The notes: generated by a model from the sequence alone, not told the origin. A stretch of 64,000 nt of DNA from Saccharomycopsis malanga (GCA_004014935.1 CP025321.1:930001-994000), one strand, 5' to 3'. Shown: positions 20,346 through 30,190, counted from the stretch's first letter. A program made the numbers and translations.

Positions 20346-21320
20346 ACGATACGGTCCAGCGACTATTTCGCTTTAAACTACTTGACTATCTATCCAACAA
20401 AAAAGCACACTATATCTTCTATGCTCAAACTTGGGAGTTAGACCAGTCGACCCCGTTTTTAGGTCGTTACACTACTTGTATAATACACGCTAACATTTAG
20501 TCTATGAACAGGCCCAAACTATAAAGACCAATTAGTATAGCATTCATTATCCTTTGATTACGCTTATCACATTACCTTATATCCCACTTTCCATTTCCAC
20601 AGGGCCATGGTCATATTTCTAATATATCCACTCATTTTTCCCATCTTGTACTGAAGAAAACCACCCTATAAAAGATACGGTATCGCATGATTATTTAGTA
20701 GTTTCGGGACAAATTTCTTGGACCACGTTTTTCCATTTTAGTGGTGAAGCTGATGAAAATTTAGTATGGCAAACATCGATAGCCACGATGAGATGGCGGC
20801 TTCTTGGCAGCACTCAACGGTTTACAATACAGTCTAGATAGCCAGTGATATATAATTTGGATGATTTTGGGCGGAAGTTTCGGTACCATTCCAACTGTTG
20901 GTCGTTATACATTTTGCTTGGCACTGATAGCAATAGTCAACTTGCAATCTTAGATATCCTCGAAAGTTGTTTAGATAATCTTATCAGATATTTTTAAAAG
21001 GCGTTTAAATAATTGAAATTTTAATTAAAAAGTGCTGGCAGCGTTGTGTACTTTTTAGATAAAATTTTTATTAGCCATCCTCAAGTGGTACTCAAGTAAT
21101 CTTTGATGAAATATTCTTTAAAAGCGCTGATATTGTTGGGCACTAGACATCCTCAAGTGATTCTCAAGTAATCTTTGATAATCGTTTATAAATATTTCAG
21201 ATAATTTCCAATCAGTGATTTTCGAAATAGTGTCTAATTAGTCATTTGAAAAACTTCAGCTGTTTCTGATCAAAATCACTCTTAATTGCTTTATTCTAAA
21301 TATCTTTATAGATTTTGACC

Positions 21321-23678
21321 ATGGGAAAGCCCCAGTCCTCAGAACATATTACAGACACTACTCCTGCAACTAGACTACGGTCTAGAACTGGTTCTATGAG
21401 TAACAGCTCACATACTGCTGACAAGAATGTGAAAAGCCCTTCATTCAGTAATATAAACCTGGATGTTGTGCTGCCTGGGACCAGACCCAGTGCATTTACA
21501 AAACGCCGTAACTCTGTTCCTGTGTCTTTCATTAACACAGTGAGTGATGCTGATTCGCAAAAGTCAGATAGTTCGAATGAGACAGAAGAAGATGTCTGGT
21601 TTCCTATGGATCAACAGAATACCAGAAGACCTAATAATATTGGCATAGATTTCAGTGAACTTCAAGAGTTTATTGATGAACAGAGAGACGAGAACCAAGC
21701 TTTGCTCGAAAAAAATGGGCCTGTAGATGGGTTGGATTATGGCTATAGTTTCAACAATGAAAGTGGACGAGCAAATAAAGACAAGTATGATGCTGAAGAA
21801 CCTGTAGATGAAGCAAACTCTTTGACAAAGTATAAAAGTCGAAACGAACTTTCCAAAGCAGCTCTTAAATACATTCCAAAATGGCTACATTATCGTCCTC
21901 GTATGCCTCGGCATCTTCCTCATCATTACAAAAGAAAACATCTATCTACAAGAGTCAAGCCGTTGCCGCTGTATTCTGACGGCCAGGAGTCGCCTGATCT
22001 GAGCGAAAACAAGTTGTCCTCGGACGAGCAACAGGCTCTGTTGGGTGATCACCAAGTAGGGTTTGCAGAGGAGAAAAATAAGGTGGAGGACGATTCTTTC
22101 ATTGAAAGAAAGCATCAACCTGTAGAAGAGAACCAGCAGCAACAACCGGTACTACACACGGCACTTGAATTGACGGATATTCCTTACAGGTTTTCGTTGT
22201 TCACGTCAGATAAACAGGACACAATACATTCTTATGATCTTCCATCTTTGGTGAAACCAGGACAGTCTATAGAAAGCCTTTTTGAATCGCGTGATCCCAA
22301 TCACACTTGGTGGCTTGATTGCTGCTGTGCCACGGACAGCGAGATCAAGATCCTTGCCAAGACATTTGGAATCCACCCGTTGACATCGGAAGATATTCGT
22401 ATGTCGGAGAACCGCGAGAAGGTGGAGTTTTTCAAGGACTACTACTTTGTCTGTTTCCACAGTTTCAATGCCGACAACGAATCCGAGGATTTCTTGGAAC
22501 CCATATACTTCTACATGTTGGTTTTCAAGACTGGTTTTCTCACCTTTTACAACAGTCCGGTAAACCATTGTATCAACGTAAGACGTAGAATCAGACAGCT
22601 TCGTGATTATGTTCCTTTGAGCTCCGATTGGATCTGTTATGCTTTAATCGACGATATCACTGATTCCTTTTTCCCTGTGATACAGGCAATTGATTACGAG
22701 ACCGATGCCATTGAAGCCTCTGTCTTTGTTGTCCGTGACATGGACTTCAGCACCATGTTGAACAGAATCGGGCTTTCCAGAAACAAAGTCATGACGTTGC
22801 TCAGGTTGCTAGGTAGCAAGGCTGACGTCTTACGTATGTTGTCCAAACGATGCCATGATTATGCTCCTATCCATACTAATGGAGAAAGTCCAAGCATAAT
22901 GCAGAATGCCAATTCCGCAAATACACAACGTATCGAAGCATCTGTGCCTATCAGTGGTTTGAATACTGTCAATAATTCCACCAGTATCTTCAACATGCAG
23001 AATGATAACACTTATACGCATGGCTCCTCCAGCACCGAGATGCCTCCATCCACAGGACCCAACCTGGCTTCTTTTGCTAATAATCTTGCTTCTTTGGGTA
23101 ACGAGGATCGCTCCCAGCTGCAACCTCCTGTTATAGGGCAGCCTCGTAGCGATATCTCGTTGTATTTGGGTGATATTCAAGACCATATCATTACCATGCA
23201 TCAGAACTTGACTTCCTACGAAAAGATCCTCGCTAGATCTTATACCAATTACCTCGCCCAGTTGCAGGTGGAATCCTTCAACTCTAATAATAAAGTCACC
23301 GATATGTTGTCCAAAGTTACACTCATTGGTACCGTGCTTGTTCCTTTAAATGTCGTCACCGGCCTCTTTGGCATGAACGTAAAAATCCCGGGCCAGGACG
23401 GTCCTAATTTAGGCTGGTTTTTCGGTATTGTAGGAGTTTTGGTGCTAACTGTTGTGCTTGGTGTCTGCTTTGCTAACTGGTGGGTCAATCGTATCAACCA
23501 ATCAATATCCCAAATGAATGGACGCCCAGATGGTCAAAACGATGATTCTAGAACAATTCTTTCACGGTTCATCCATAACTCTATGAATATAGGCCGGAAC
23601 AATCGAAACAGAGACACTGGCCAGTCTGATAATGATGCTAGATCAAACGTCCGTTCAATATATAGTTTTAATAATTAG
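21321..23678 (+). CDS. CorA-family Mg2+ transporter, Alr/Mnr2 type
   Basis: 785-aa fungal CorA protein carrying Mg2+ across the plasma membrane (Alr1/2) or out of the vacuole (Mnr2). The N-terminal 270 residues are hydrophilic and Ser/Arg-rich. The conserved cytosolic domain begins near SLFTSDKQDTIHSYDLPSL and contains WWLDC, FGIHPLTSEDIRMSENREKVE, YYFVCFHSF and VRRRIRQLRDYVPLSSDWICYALIDDITDSF. The membrane end carries TLIGTVLVPLNVVTGLFGMN with the GMN pore signature at about 684-686, followed by a second transmembrane helix and a basic hydrophilic tail. The start is the ATG at 21321 (MGKPQSS); the TTG two codons earlier is not needed. Sequence alone does not let me choose between the Alr and Mnr2 branches. 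Confidence 0.9.
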   Translation: MGKPQSSEHITDTTPATRLRSRTGSMSNSSHTADKNVKSPSFSNINLDVVLPGTRPSAFTKRRNSVPVSFINTVSDADSQKSDSSNETEEDVWFPMDQQNTRRPNNIGIDFSELQEFIDEQRDENQALLEKNGPVDGLDYGYSFNNESGRANKDKYDAEEPVDEANSLTKYKSRNELSKAALKYIPKWLHYRPRMPRHLPHHYKRKHLSTRVKPLPLYSDGQESPDLSENKLSSDEQQALLGDHQVGFAEEKNKVEDDSFIERKHQPVEENQQQQPVLHTALELTDIPYRFSLFTSDKQDTIHSYDLPSLVKPGQSIESLFESRDPNHTWWLDCCCATDSEIKILAKTFGIHPLTSEDIRMSENREKVEFFKDYYFVCFHSFNADNESEDFLEPIYFYMLVFKTGFLTFYNSPVNHCINVRRRIRQLRDYVPLSSDWICYALIDDITDSFFPVIQAIDYETDAIEASVFVVRDMDFSTMLNRIGLSRNKVMTLLRLLGSKADVLRMLSKRCHDYAPIHTNGESPSIMQNANSANTQRIEASVPISGLNTVNNSTSIFNMQNDNTYTHGSSSTEMPPSTGPNLASFANNLASLGNEDRSQLQPPVIGQPRSDISLYLGDIQDHIITMHQNLTSYEKILARSYTNYLAQLQVESFNSNNKVTDMLSKVTLIGTVLVPLNVVTGLFGMNVKIPGQDGPNLGWFFGIVGVLVLTVVLGVCFANWWVNRINQSISQMNGRPDGQNDDSRTILSRFIHNSMNIGRNNRNRDTGQSDNDARSNVRSIYSFNN

Positions 23679-24233
23679 AGTTTTTTTAGCATAATGTTTT
23701 TCAAGACATTGTGCTCTTTTATTACTCTATGCTAATTCCAATTATTCTCAACGTTTCTATGATTTGAATTAACAAGTTAATCCATTTTCAGAACGATTTT
23801 CGCGGACTTTGACTGTATAAACAATTATCCAAGGAAATGGCACGACTTATGAATGCGTTTTGTTGCAAGCATAGCGAGCCTATGCTTCAAACTACGTCAA
23901 AAGACAATCTCGCCATCATTCAAGAAGGAAACTGAACTTTAATGTTTGGAAATAGAGGAATGATTTTCTCAGCATTTTATCAAAGTCAAAAAAAGACACA
24001 CTTTTTGCATAAATCATTTTCATCTTTACAATCTATGTATACATATTCCACCTACAGTTACCAATGGCTAAATAATTGGCCAATGGTAACACAGACTTTA
24101 CAACATATGGGTTTATCAGAGAATTGTATCAGTACTTTACTCTTTTTACTATAAAGTTAGTTTAGTTTATGTTTACATGCAAAGACAATTTCGCATCTAG
24201 AGCTCTTTATAATATAAAGCCCATTACAAGACA
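23679..24233. other. Convergent intergenic spacer, nothing recognised
   Basis: AT-rich 3' flanks of the Mg transporter (+) and the macrodomain gene (-). No SINE, RNA gene or credible ORF was seen. Confidence 0.5.
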
Positions 24234-25226
24234 TTATTGTAGAAGGTCTATGAAAAAGTGGTCAAATGTGTCTTTCTCAACATTAAAGTTTTGTTTTAGC
24301 AATAAATCCTTGGATTTCTCATGTTGTTCATGATTATACAATAAATAACCCTCAGCAAGTTTTTCCACATCTTCATCTTCTACTTCACCATTAACTAACA
24401 ACGAACGATAATTCTTTTCATTTAAAAACTTCATTGCGTAAAAACTTTTTTGTATTGGAGACAACAGAGTGGCATAGAAAATTACCAAAGCGTACATTGT
24501 TGCTTTGGCTACAATCTCAGGCTCAATTCCACCGTATCCTGCCCCTAGAGCAGGGATGATAATGTTATATATAAACTTGTCAGGTTCTGCCTGTAAACAG
24601 TCTTGGTTATGGGTCTGAACTTTTGAAAAGATGTCCCAGCAGAGATCGAAGATAAAGTTGTACTTGTCTTGATTAGAGGCAAACGTCAATTTCTTTGGTG
24701 TTTTCATTGTGGGCACCATTAGAATGTACCTTGCTTTGAACTTTTGCCAGGCGTCTGACAGTGCTAGAAACTCTTGGCTGTGGTGATCCAACGGTGCCTT
24801 GGGATTACGAAAAGCTACGAAATCTACAAGGACAGAATTGTTGCTTGGAAGATAACCGTTATTGGTCTTCAAAATCTGGTTCTTGATAAACAACTCGGCA
24901 GCTTTGTAACTGGGCTCGTTATTTGGCAAATGTGGTGAAAAGAGCCGGGCCAAATGAAGATCGTAACCACCATTCATATAAGCAAAAGAGTTTGCAGGTG
25001 ATACAAAACAGCTCACTCCCATTGGTTTATCATCTGTAGAATGTACTGTCTGTGAAGACACATTACTGAGATCTAGATCTTGCAAATAGCCATTCTGAAT
25101 ATTTACGTTAACTGACAAAGCATGAGAGTATTTCGAGCTTTTGTAGCTGCAATACTGTTGTTTCCACAAGTTGCAAATAGTCTTGTTACTACTGAACAAA
25201 ATAATATTCAATGGTGGTTTGCTCAT
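24234..25226 (-). CDS. Macrodomain protein, Ymr087w-like putative ADP-ribose phosphatase
   Basis: 330-aa protein with a macro (ADP-ribose-binding) fold. The signature FVSPANSFAYMNGGYD at residues 74-89 matches the N-terminal ligand loop (SPANsxGxxxGGxD). IIPALGAGYGGIEPEIVA matches the second, glycine-rich phosphate loop. The yeast relative Ymr087w is a predicted ADP-ribose-1''-phosphatase, an activity tied to removal of the by-product of tRNA splicing. The C-terminal roughly 80 residues (LNEKNYRSLLVNG to the end) extend beyond the usual macro core and carry no domain I know. No targeting signal is seen. Single exon from the ATG at 25226. Confidence 0.82.
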   Translation of the reverse strand: MSKPPLNIILFSSNKTICNLWKQQYCSYKSSKYSHALSVNVNIQNGYLQDLDLSNVSSQTVHSTDDKPMGVSCFVSPANSFAYMNGGYDLHLARLFSPHLPNNEPSYKAAELFIKNQILKTNNGYLPSNNSVLVDFVAFRNPKAPLDHHSQEFLALSDAWQKFKARYILMVPTMKTPKKLTFASNQDKYNFIFDLCWDIFSKVQTHNQDCLQAEPDKFIYNIIIPALGAGYGGIEPEIVAKATMYALVIFYATLLSPIQKSFYAMKFLNEKNYRSLLVNGEVEDEDVEKLAEGYLLYNHEQHEKSKDLLLKQNFNVEKDTFDHFFIDLLQ

Positions 25227-25561
25227 CCTTTCTAATAAGCGTTCTCCTTAGTAAAGGGTTTAATATCAATACTATATATATCATTAAACGTCTACTAAGC
25301 GCGAGCGCGCCCTATTCGTATACATAATAGTTTTAATTTCCCAGCTGAAAAATATTAATTGCAAGCACCATTTATATTATCCTGATAATATATAGTGAAA
25401 ACGTTTAAAATGAAAGCAGCCTGGCAACAGGTGTTTGAAATGTGAACTGAAAAATCAAAGAATTAGAACTGAACAATTTGTAAAAATAGTTATTTGATGA
25501 AAAATGTTATTGAAATAAAAAGAGAGACCAGATCGTCCAGGTATTGTCAAATATAGTTTAT
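25227..25561. other. Spacer upstream of the macrodomain gene
   Basis: Presumed promoter of the minus-strand macrodomain gene, with a TATA-like tactatatatat run near 25270 and an unusual GC island gcgcgagcgcgcc near 25298-25311 in otherwise AT-rich sequence. The far end is the 3' flank of the small wall-protein gene. Confidence 0.4.
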
Positions 25562-25960
25562 TCACATAATACAAAATGCAGAAATTAAACCCATACTGAT
25601 AAGAACTGCAAAACTTTTTTTGGAGTAAACTTTGTCAGCTCCACTGGAAGTAATATTATGATAACTTGGAATAGTTCCGTTTGTAGAATTGCCATTTAAA
25701 GTGGAATTGCTTGTGCTATTGGCAGTGTCAGCAAGAGAGAACGCTGTACTAAGGTCAGAATCTGGAGAAGAGGCAAAATCTGAAGAAGAGGCAGAATCTG
25801 GAGAAGAAACAGAATCTGGAGAAGAGGCAGAATCTGGAGAAGCAGAACCTGTAGCAGCAGCAAGAGAATCAGATACGTGTGAGGTATCTAGAGTTGATGA
25901 GTAAGCAGCATTAGTTGCAGTAGCCAAAAGGGCACCGTAAGCAACAAAAGTCAACTTCAT
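25562..25960 (-). CDS. Small Ser-rich, probably GPI-anchored cell-surface protein
   Basis: 132 aa. An N-terminal signal peptide (MKLTFVAYGALLATATNAA) is followed by a serine-rich core with five or so copies of a 6-residue SSPDSA/V/F repeat (about 40-68), an Asn/Thr-rich stretch with potential N-glycosylation sites (NSTSNSTLNGNSTNGT), and a hydrophobic C-terminus (FAVLISMGLISAFCIM) preceded by small residues. That is the layout of a GPI-anchored wall or membrane protein. I recognise no specific family; such short repeat mannoproteins evolve fast and are often lineage-specific. The repeat is encoded by an 18-bp tandem (25755-25845), so copy number may vary between strains. Confidence 0.7.
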   Translation of the reverse strand: MKLTFVAYGALLATATNAAYSSTLDTSHVSDSLAAATGSASPDSASSPDSVSSPDSASSSDFASSPDSDLSTAFSLADTANSTSNSTLNGNSTNGTIPSYHNITSSGADKVYSKKSFAVLISMGLISAFCIM

Positions 25961-26071
25961 AATGAAAGCTTGGTCGAAATAATCAACTGTCTTTTAGAAA
26001 AATAAAATATAAGTTTTGAAAATTATAGTGATAATGTTATAAAGACTCAATTGCAAATTGAAACTTACAGT

Positions 26072-26425
26072 CTATACAATCAAACGAAACTGGTAAATAT
26101 ATATAAATATAAAACTAGTAATGTTTGGCAGGATGCCAAAATATTTAGGTGCACCTTTTAGGACGGCGTTCCATTCCTTAACATGTGCCTTGCCAATTAT
26201 GGATGGCAAGCTAGTTTTCTCATTTTCCTTGGGATTCTCATTATCGAGAAACGCCAACTGCCATCCTTTTTCAATTAACAAGCAATTACCAATAGTCAGA
26301 GCTTTATTAGTATGAGAGGGCACGGACGCTTTTTCGTTTGGAAGGCTGTGCGTAATTAATGGATATTTTGGGCTTTTGAAGGGTTTTCCATTGTGAAATA
26401 TCATTGCCGTCATTGGAATACCCAT
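26072..26425 (-). CDS. Hypothetical 117-aa ORF
   Basis: Open from the ATG at 26425 (MGIPMTAMIFHNGKPF). It stays open further upstream without an ATG until a TTG at 26476. Composition is not low-complexity and the base content is slightly richer than its surroundings, but no domain or family is recognised. It could be a relic of a larger gene or chance. Confidence 0.2.
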   Translation of the reverse strand: MGIPMTAMIFHNGKPFKSPKYPLITHSLPNEKASVPSHTNKALTIGNCLLIEKGWQLAFLDNENPKENEKTSLPSIIGKAHVKEWNAVLKGAPKYFGILPNITSFIFIYIYQFRLIV

Positions 26426-26734
26426 TGAAACATACCCATAAAAGGATTCCCAAGGCCAGGGTTTTTTATTGAACAAGGCAAAGACTTTTGTTGGTCACCG
26501 CAAGCCATATGTTGTTCAAGAAATTGATTGTTGAAGAGTTATAGGTTAGAAGTACGAAATTGATGAAATTTCATGTGTTTTGCTTTACCTTCTTTTAATC
26601 GTTTAGAAACCAATAATATTTTCTACATATCTAAGCATTATAAAAACGAGTTTTTTTAACAATCTTATATATTGACACTCCATATCGTAAAGACACTGGT
26701 GGAGTGTCGGGAATTAAACCGTTGAGCCTGTTGG

Positions 26735-26890
26735 GTCTTTTTCTCTTCTCTGAGAGAGCTATCGGTTAAATTATTCTTTCAGGTATCTTTCTCTTCTTTG
26801 AAAGTACAATCTGCTGAATTATTCTTTCAGGTGTTTTTCTCTTCTTTATCTTTTTAAAGCACTAGCCCGGTGGCTTAATTTACTTACTTG
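26735..26890 (-). mobile_element. Triplicated Family A SINE head fragments
   Basis: 'tctttttctcttctctgag', 'tctttctcttctttgaaag' and 'tttttctcttctttatc' recur about every 50 bp, each preceded by caggt or ttgggt. All match the Family A head in reverse, and the array ends with 'agcactagcccggtggc', a remnant of box A. It suggests local tandem duplication of a SINE head. Confidence 0.55.
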
Positions 26891-26892
26891 TC

Positions 26893-27852
26893 CTAATAAT
26901 TATCAAACAAGTCTTTGAAATTAATAAACTTGTCATTGAATCTCTTAGCGTGAGTCACTCCAAACTCGTCCAACTTGCTGAGCTCTTCGTCAGTCAATGG
27001 CACATATGTCAAGTTATCTACAATGTTTTTCTTCTTTATGGACCGAGCCACTACGCCTCTTCCAGCTTGTAAATGGTAGTTGAGTAATACACTGCCTGGA
27101 CTTACGTTATACTTGTGTGCCAAATCGACGACTACTTGCAACTTTAGGTTTGGAGCGCCATCCATACCTAGAGGAGCGTAAGCAAATGGAATAATGTCGT
27201 TTTTTTCGAGAAACTCGACCAATTTTGGCTGAGACAAATGCGGATGGAGCTCAATCTGGTTGACTACTGGTTTTACTCTGGCGGAGCTCAACAACTCTTT
27301 TAGGTACGACACAGGATAGTTTGACACGCCTAGCGACTTTACTCTGCCTGTTTGGTCGAGATAGAGGGATTCCATTGCAAGATAGGCATCCAAATAGTTG
27401 GATTCAGGGTCAAGTTTGAAATCGTTTTCTTTCAAATCTGAGTTTTTGGATGTGTCTACAGGCACAGGATAATTATCCTTCCCTGCTAGCCAGGCAAGGG
27501 GCCAGTGCTGCAATAGGAGATCTACATAGTCGAGTTGGAGTCTTTCCAAGGACTGCTGGAGCGCAACCTCTGGATTTCTTGCAAATTGGGGCGGCACTTT
27601 GGTGGTGATGAACAACTCGTCTCTGGTGACCACGCCGTCTTGGAAAAGCTCCTGCAATGCCTCGCCAATGAGATGCTCCGTGTTGTAGCGCCAGCCAGTG
27701 TCAATGTGTCGGTATCCTGCCTTGACAGCATCAATCACAGCCTGTTTAGTAAGAGGAATTTGGTCGGGAGGACTTCCCGTTCCAAACGCTAGAGCCGGGA
27801 TTTCCAAACCATTATGTAGGGTCAAATAAAAATTGCTTGCTTTATTGCTCAT
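26893..27852 (-). CDS. Aldo-keto reductase (AKR family)
   Basis: 319-aa NADPH-dependent reductase of the (beta/alpha)8 fold. The catalytic tetrad is visible: Asp51 and Tyr56 in HIDTGWRYNTE, Lys85 in ITTKVPP and His116 in LLLQHWPL. KSLGVSNYPVSYLKELL and NQIELHPHLSQPKLVEF are the usual AKR motifs, and SIKKKNIVDNL near the end corresponds to the NADPH-phosphate-binding segment. The length is typical. Yeast relatives include Gcy1 and Ypr1, which reduce aldehydes and ketones. The true substrate cannot be read from sequence. The C-terminus has no peroxisomal signal, so it is probably cytosolic. Confidence 0.93.
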   Translation of the reverse strand: MSNKASNFYLTLHNGLEIPALAFGTGSPPDQIPLTKQAVIDAVKAGYRHIDTGWRYNTEHLIGEALQELFQDGVVTRDELFITTKVPPQFARNPEVALQQSLERLQLDYVDLLLQHWPLAWLAGKDNYPVPVDTSKNSDLKENDFKLDPESNYLDAYLAMESLYLDQTGRVKSLGVSNYPVSYLKELLSSARVKPVVNQIELHPHLSQPKLVEFLEKNDIIPFAYAPLGMDGAPNLKLQVVVDLAHKYNVSPGSVLLNYHLQAGRGVVARSIKKKNIVDNLTYVPLTDEELSKLDEFGVTHAKRFNDKFINFKDLFDNY

Positions 27853-28384
27853 CGTAAGATAATAAAAGAAGCATAATTTACAAACTTTTTTTAAGCTGTT
27901 GAATAACTAGAGGATATACTCGCCCTTTTATACTTCCTATATAGGCTATTGCGCCGCTGGGCGGTGGCCAGTACTCTCCAAGAAGACAAAAAAGACCTAA
28001 CAGGAACACGGGGGAGAAGATTACGATACATAAGATTATGATCAAATTATGATCAACAGAACACGAGTGAGCTTTTCCAAGCCCCTTTAGACATGGCCCG
28101 TATATACAAAATGATATCTACTGGAAATATATGATATTATCACCATTATATGGGCTTGAATTATATGATATTATCACCATTATATAGGCTATGGCTGCAT
28201 ATCCAGCCGCTTATATGCAGCTTCATGCAGCTTAATGCGCCTGTCACACCAGACACTCATTTAGTGAGGGTGGATTTGGTTTTTTTTTCATTGGATGGTT
28301 TGAAAAATCAGTGTTAAATGACAATATCAGTGAGAGAAGCTACGAGCTAGGAGAGCAATTGCAGTGAGTGTGAGGAAGAATAAT
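27853..28384. other. Divergent promoter region between AKR and MIC60
   Basis: The 530-bp spacer between divergent genes contains a Family A SINE (27955-28190) with the tail and a short duplicated piece 'atgatattatcaccattatat', followed by a GC-richer patch and a poly-T run near 28280 in front of MIC60. The SINE thus sits within 200-400 bp of both start codons. Confidence 0.55.
27955..28190 (+). mobile_element. Family A SINE-like element, internally deleted
   Basis: Head 'cgccgctgggcggtggccagtactctccaagaagac', then 'aaaaaagacctaacaggaaca', and after a deletion 'taagattatgatcaaattatg', 'cttttccaagcccctttagac', 'cccgtatatacaaaatgatat' and an AT-rich end. Box A is damaged and box B absent. Lies between two divergent promoters. 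Confidence 0.75.
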
Positions 28385-30190
28385 ATGATTGGTGCTTCAA
28401 GGGCTGTTTCTAGATCTTGCAAGAGTTATCAGGACATGCTTGTGCGTGGATCTGTCGGCAAAAGACAGATGTTCCATATGTATAGTAAGGTGATGAACGA
28501 GACAGTACCGGCGACCAAGGCGCCTCTGGCGGTTGTTGATGGAGCTCTAAATGGGGCAGGCAAGGCTTCTGGGAAGAAGAGACATCCGGTTAGAAACTTT
28601 GTTTTGCAGTTTTTGTTGGCAACCGGCATTTTCTACGGCGCAGGCACCTACTTTGCGCTTAAGAATGACCAGTTTAACGATTATTTCTGCGAATATGTTC
28701 CTTTGGGCGACGAGATTGTCCTGACCATTGAGGACAACAAGGGGTTGTTTGGCGAGGCAGACCTTGCGGATTTGAGAAAGAAAATAGCCAGTTTGAAAGA
28801 CAAAACAGTGGCTATTCCGCAAAAGGGAGCTTTCAGTGAGAACATTAACGAAGCCTACGAGAAAATCAAGGCGAAGTCTGACGAATTGTACAAGAAAGAC
28901 AAGGCCAGTGCCCCTGCTGTTGCTGAGAAGCCCAAGGAAACGCTGATTCCAGTCGCAACCGACAAGATTGTCGAAAAATTGGAATTGCCTGTCATTACTT
29001 ACAAGTCACGAAACCCAGACGTCAACAGTGTGGTTGAGAGGGTCAACACGTTGATTGCCTCGATCAACGACAACACCGCAGTGCCTACAACGCCTGCTGC
29101 GTTCAATAAACTCATTGCCAACATCACACAGTCTATTGAGACCATTGCAGACAAAGTGAAGGCCTTTGATACCACCAAGGAGGATTTGGCCACTGAGATT
29201 TCTCAGAAATTGACTGCAGAACATGCTGTGGAGTTGAAAAAGAAGGAAAACGAAGTGGTGGAAAAGTTCCTTGCCGATTTCAACCGCGAGGTCACCAATA
29301 TCAGAACTAATTACGAGAAAACCTTGCAACACGACGTTGATTTGACCAGACAAGCGTATGAAATCAAGTTTGACAACAGATTGAAATTGGCCCAGATCGA
29401 ACAGTTGAAAAGCTTTGAAAAAGACTTGTCGGACAAGATAGAAGCGCAAAGAGACGGTAAACTCAAAAACTTGAATGAATTGTACAAAAAGGTCGAGTTG
29501 CTAGAGAAGTTCGAAGTGGAACTTTACAACAACTTTGAAAAGTTTTCTCAATACAACGAACTCAATTCGGTTTTAAATAATTTGAAAAAAATAGTTTTCC
29601 ATTCTGAAACTTACCAGAACAACTTGAACGAGTTGAACGGGCCTCAGATCATCGAACAAATCAACAAACTCGCCCAACTTACTGGCTCCAACACCCAGGA
29701 CAAGGAGAAAATCAATAACAACTTGCTTGCCTTGACCATCCTCGCATTGCCTACCGACAGCATCCAATCAAAAGGATTGCTTTCAAATGCTCAGTTGGTC
29801 CAGCGTTGGAACCTCTTGGCTCCTGAATTGCGCTCTGCTTCTTTGTTGCCTCCAAATGCTGGCTTACTCGGCCATTTGTCTGCAAAATTCTTCAGCTTCT
29901 TCCTAATCCCTAAACAAGGAAACGTCCCTGCCCCAGGTACCTTCAGCACCACCTCTGCTGAAAAGCCAATCATCGACGCTCAATTGATCGGTAACGATAT
30001 CGAATCTGTCATCGCTAGAGTCAGCTACAAATTGAGCAATGGCGATCTAGACGACGCTATCGAAATTGTTTCTGGTTTGAAAGGCTGGAGCAGAAAATTA
30101 AGTAATGATTGGCTTGTAGAGGCCCGTAAAAAGCTCGAAGTCGAATTTTTGATTGATTTGCTCGAAACTGAAATTAAATATTCATACTAG
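28385..30190 (+). CDS. MIC60: MICOS subunit Mic60 (mitofilin)
   Basis: 601-aa inner-membrane protein that shapes cristae junctions. The N-terminus is basic and hydroxylated (MIGASRAVSRSCKSYQDMLVR), as a mitochondrial presequence. A single transmembrane helix (about 71-90, NFVLQFLLATGIFYGAGTYF) follows KKRHPVR. A long coiled-coil region spans about 210-410 and the C-terminal mitofilin signature about 500-601 (LLSNAQLVQRWNLLAPELRSASLLPPNAGLLGHL...DLDDAIEIVSGLKGWSRKLSNDWLVEARKKLEVEFLIDLLETEI). Length and order fit fungal Mic60 (about 540-670 aa). The start is the ATG at 28385; an in-frame GTG seven codons upstream is less likely. Confidence 0.9.
   Translation: MIGASRAVSRSCKSYQDMLVRGSVGKRQMFHMYSKVMNETVPATKAPLAVVDGALNGAGKASGKKRHPVRNFVLQFLLATGIFYGAGTYFALKNDQFNDYFCEYVPLGDEIVLTIEDNKGLFGEADLADLRKKIASLKDKTVAIPQKGAFSENINEAYEKIKAKSDELYKKDKASAPAVAEKPKETLIPVATDKIVEKLELPVITYKSRNPDVNSVVERVNTLIASINDNTAVPTTPAAFNKLIANITQSIETIADKVKAFDTTKEDLATEISQKLTAEHAVELKKKENEVVEKFLADFNREVTNIRTNYEKTLQHDVDLTRQAYEIKFDNRLKLAQIEQLKSFEKDLSDKIEAQRDGKLKNLNELYKKVELLEKFEVELYNNFEKFSQYNELNSVLNNLKKIVFHSETYQNNLNELNGPQIIEQINKLAQLTGSNTQDKEKINNNLLALTILALPTDSIQSKGLLSNAQLVQRWNLLAPELRSASLLPPNAGLLGHLSAKFFSFFLIPKQGNVPAPGTFSTTSAEKPIIDAQLIGNDIESVIARVSYKLSNGDLDDAIEIVSGLKGWSRKLSNDWLVEARKKLEVEFLIDLLETEIKYSY

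Larger units (their letters stand above)
19040..21320. other. Repeat-rich intergenic region between TOS1 and Mg transporter
   Basis: Holds a Family A SINE (19232-19430), short tandem arrays of 'acttgataattgactat' (19428-19480) and 'cttgataattatatcatcaaa' (19570-19690), a 42-bp minisatellite (20070-20312), a Family A head fragment, and a pair of imperfect copies of 'atcctcaagtg..ctcaagtaatctttgat' near 21075 and 21148. The last 300 bp presumably include the transporter promoter. Confidence 0.65.
25961..26892. other. Intergenic region with a doubtful ORF and a SINE-head array
   Basis: The first 100 bp are the promoter side of the wall-protein gene. A minus-strand ORF (26072-26425) is listed separately. 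From 26735 there is a three-fold array of Family A head pieces. The rest is AT-rich. Confidence 0.5.
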
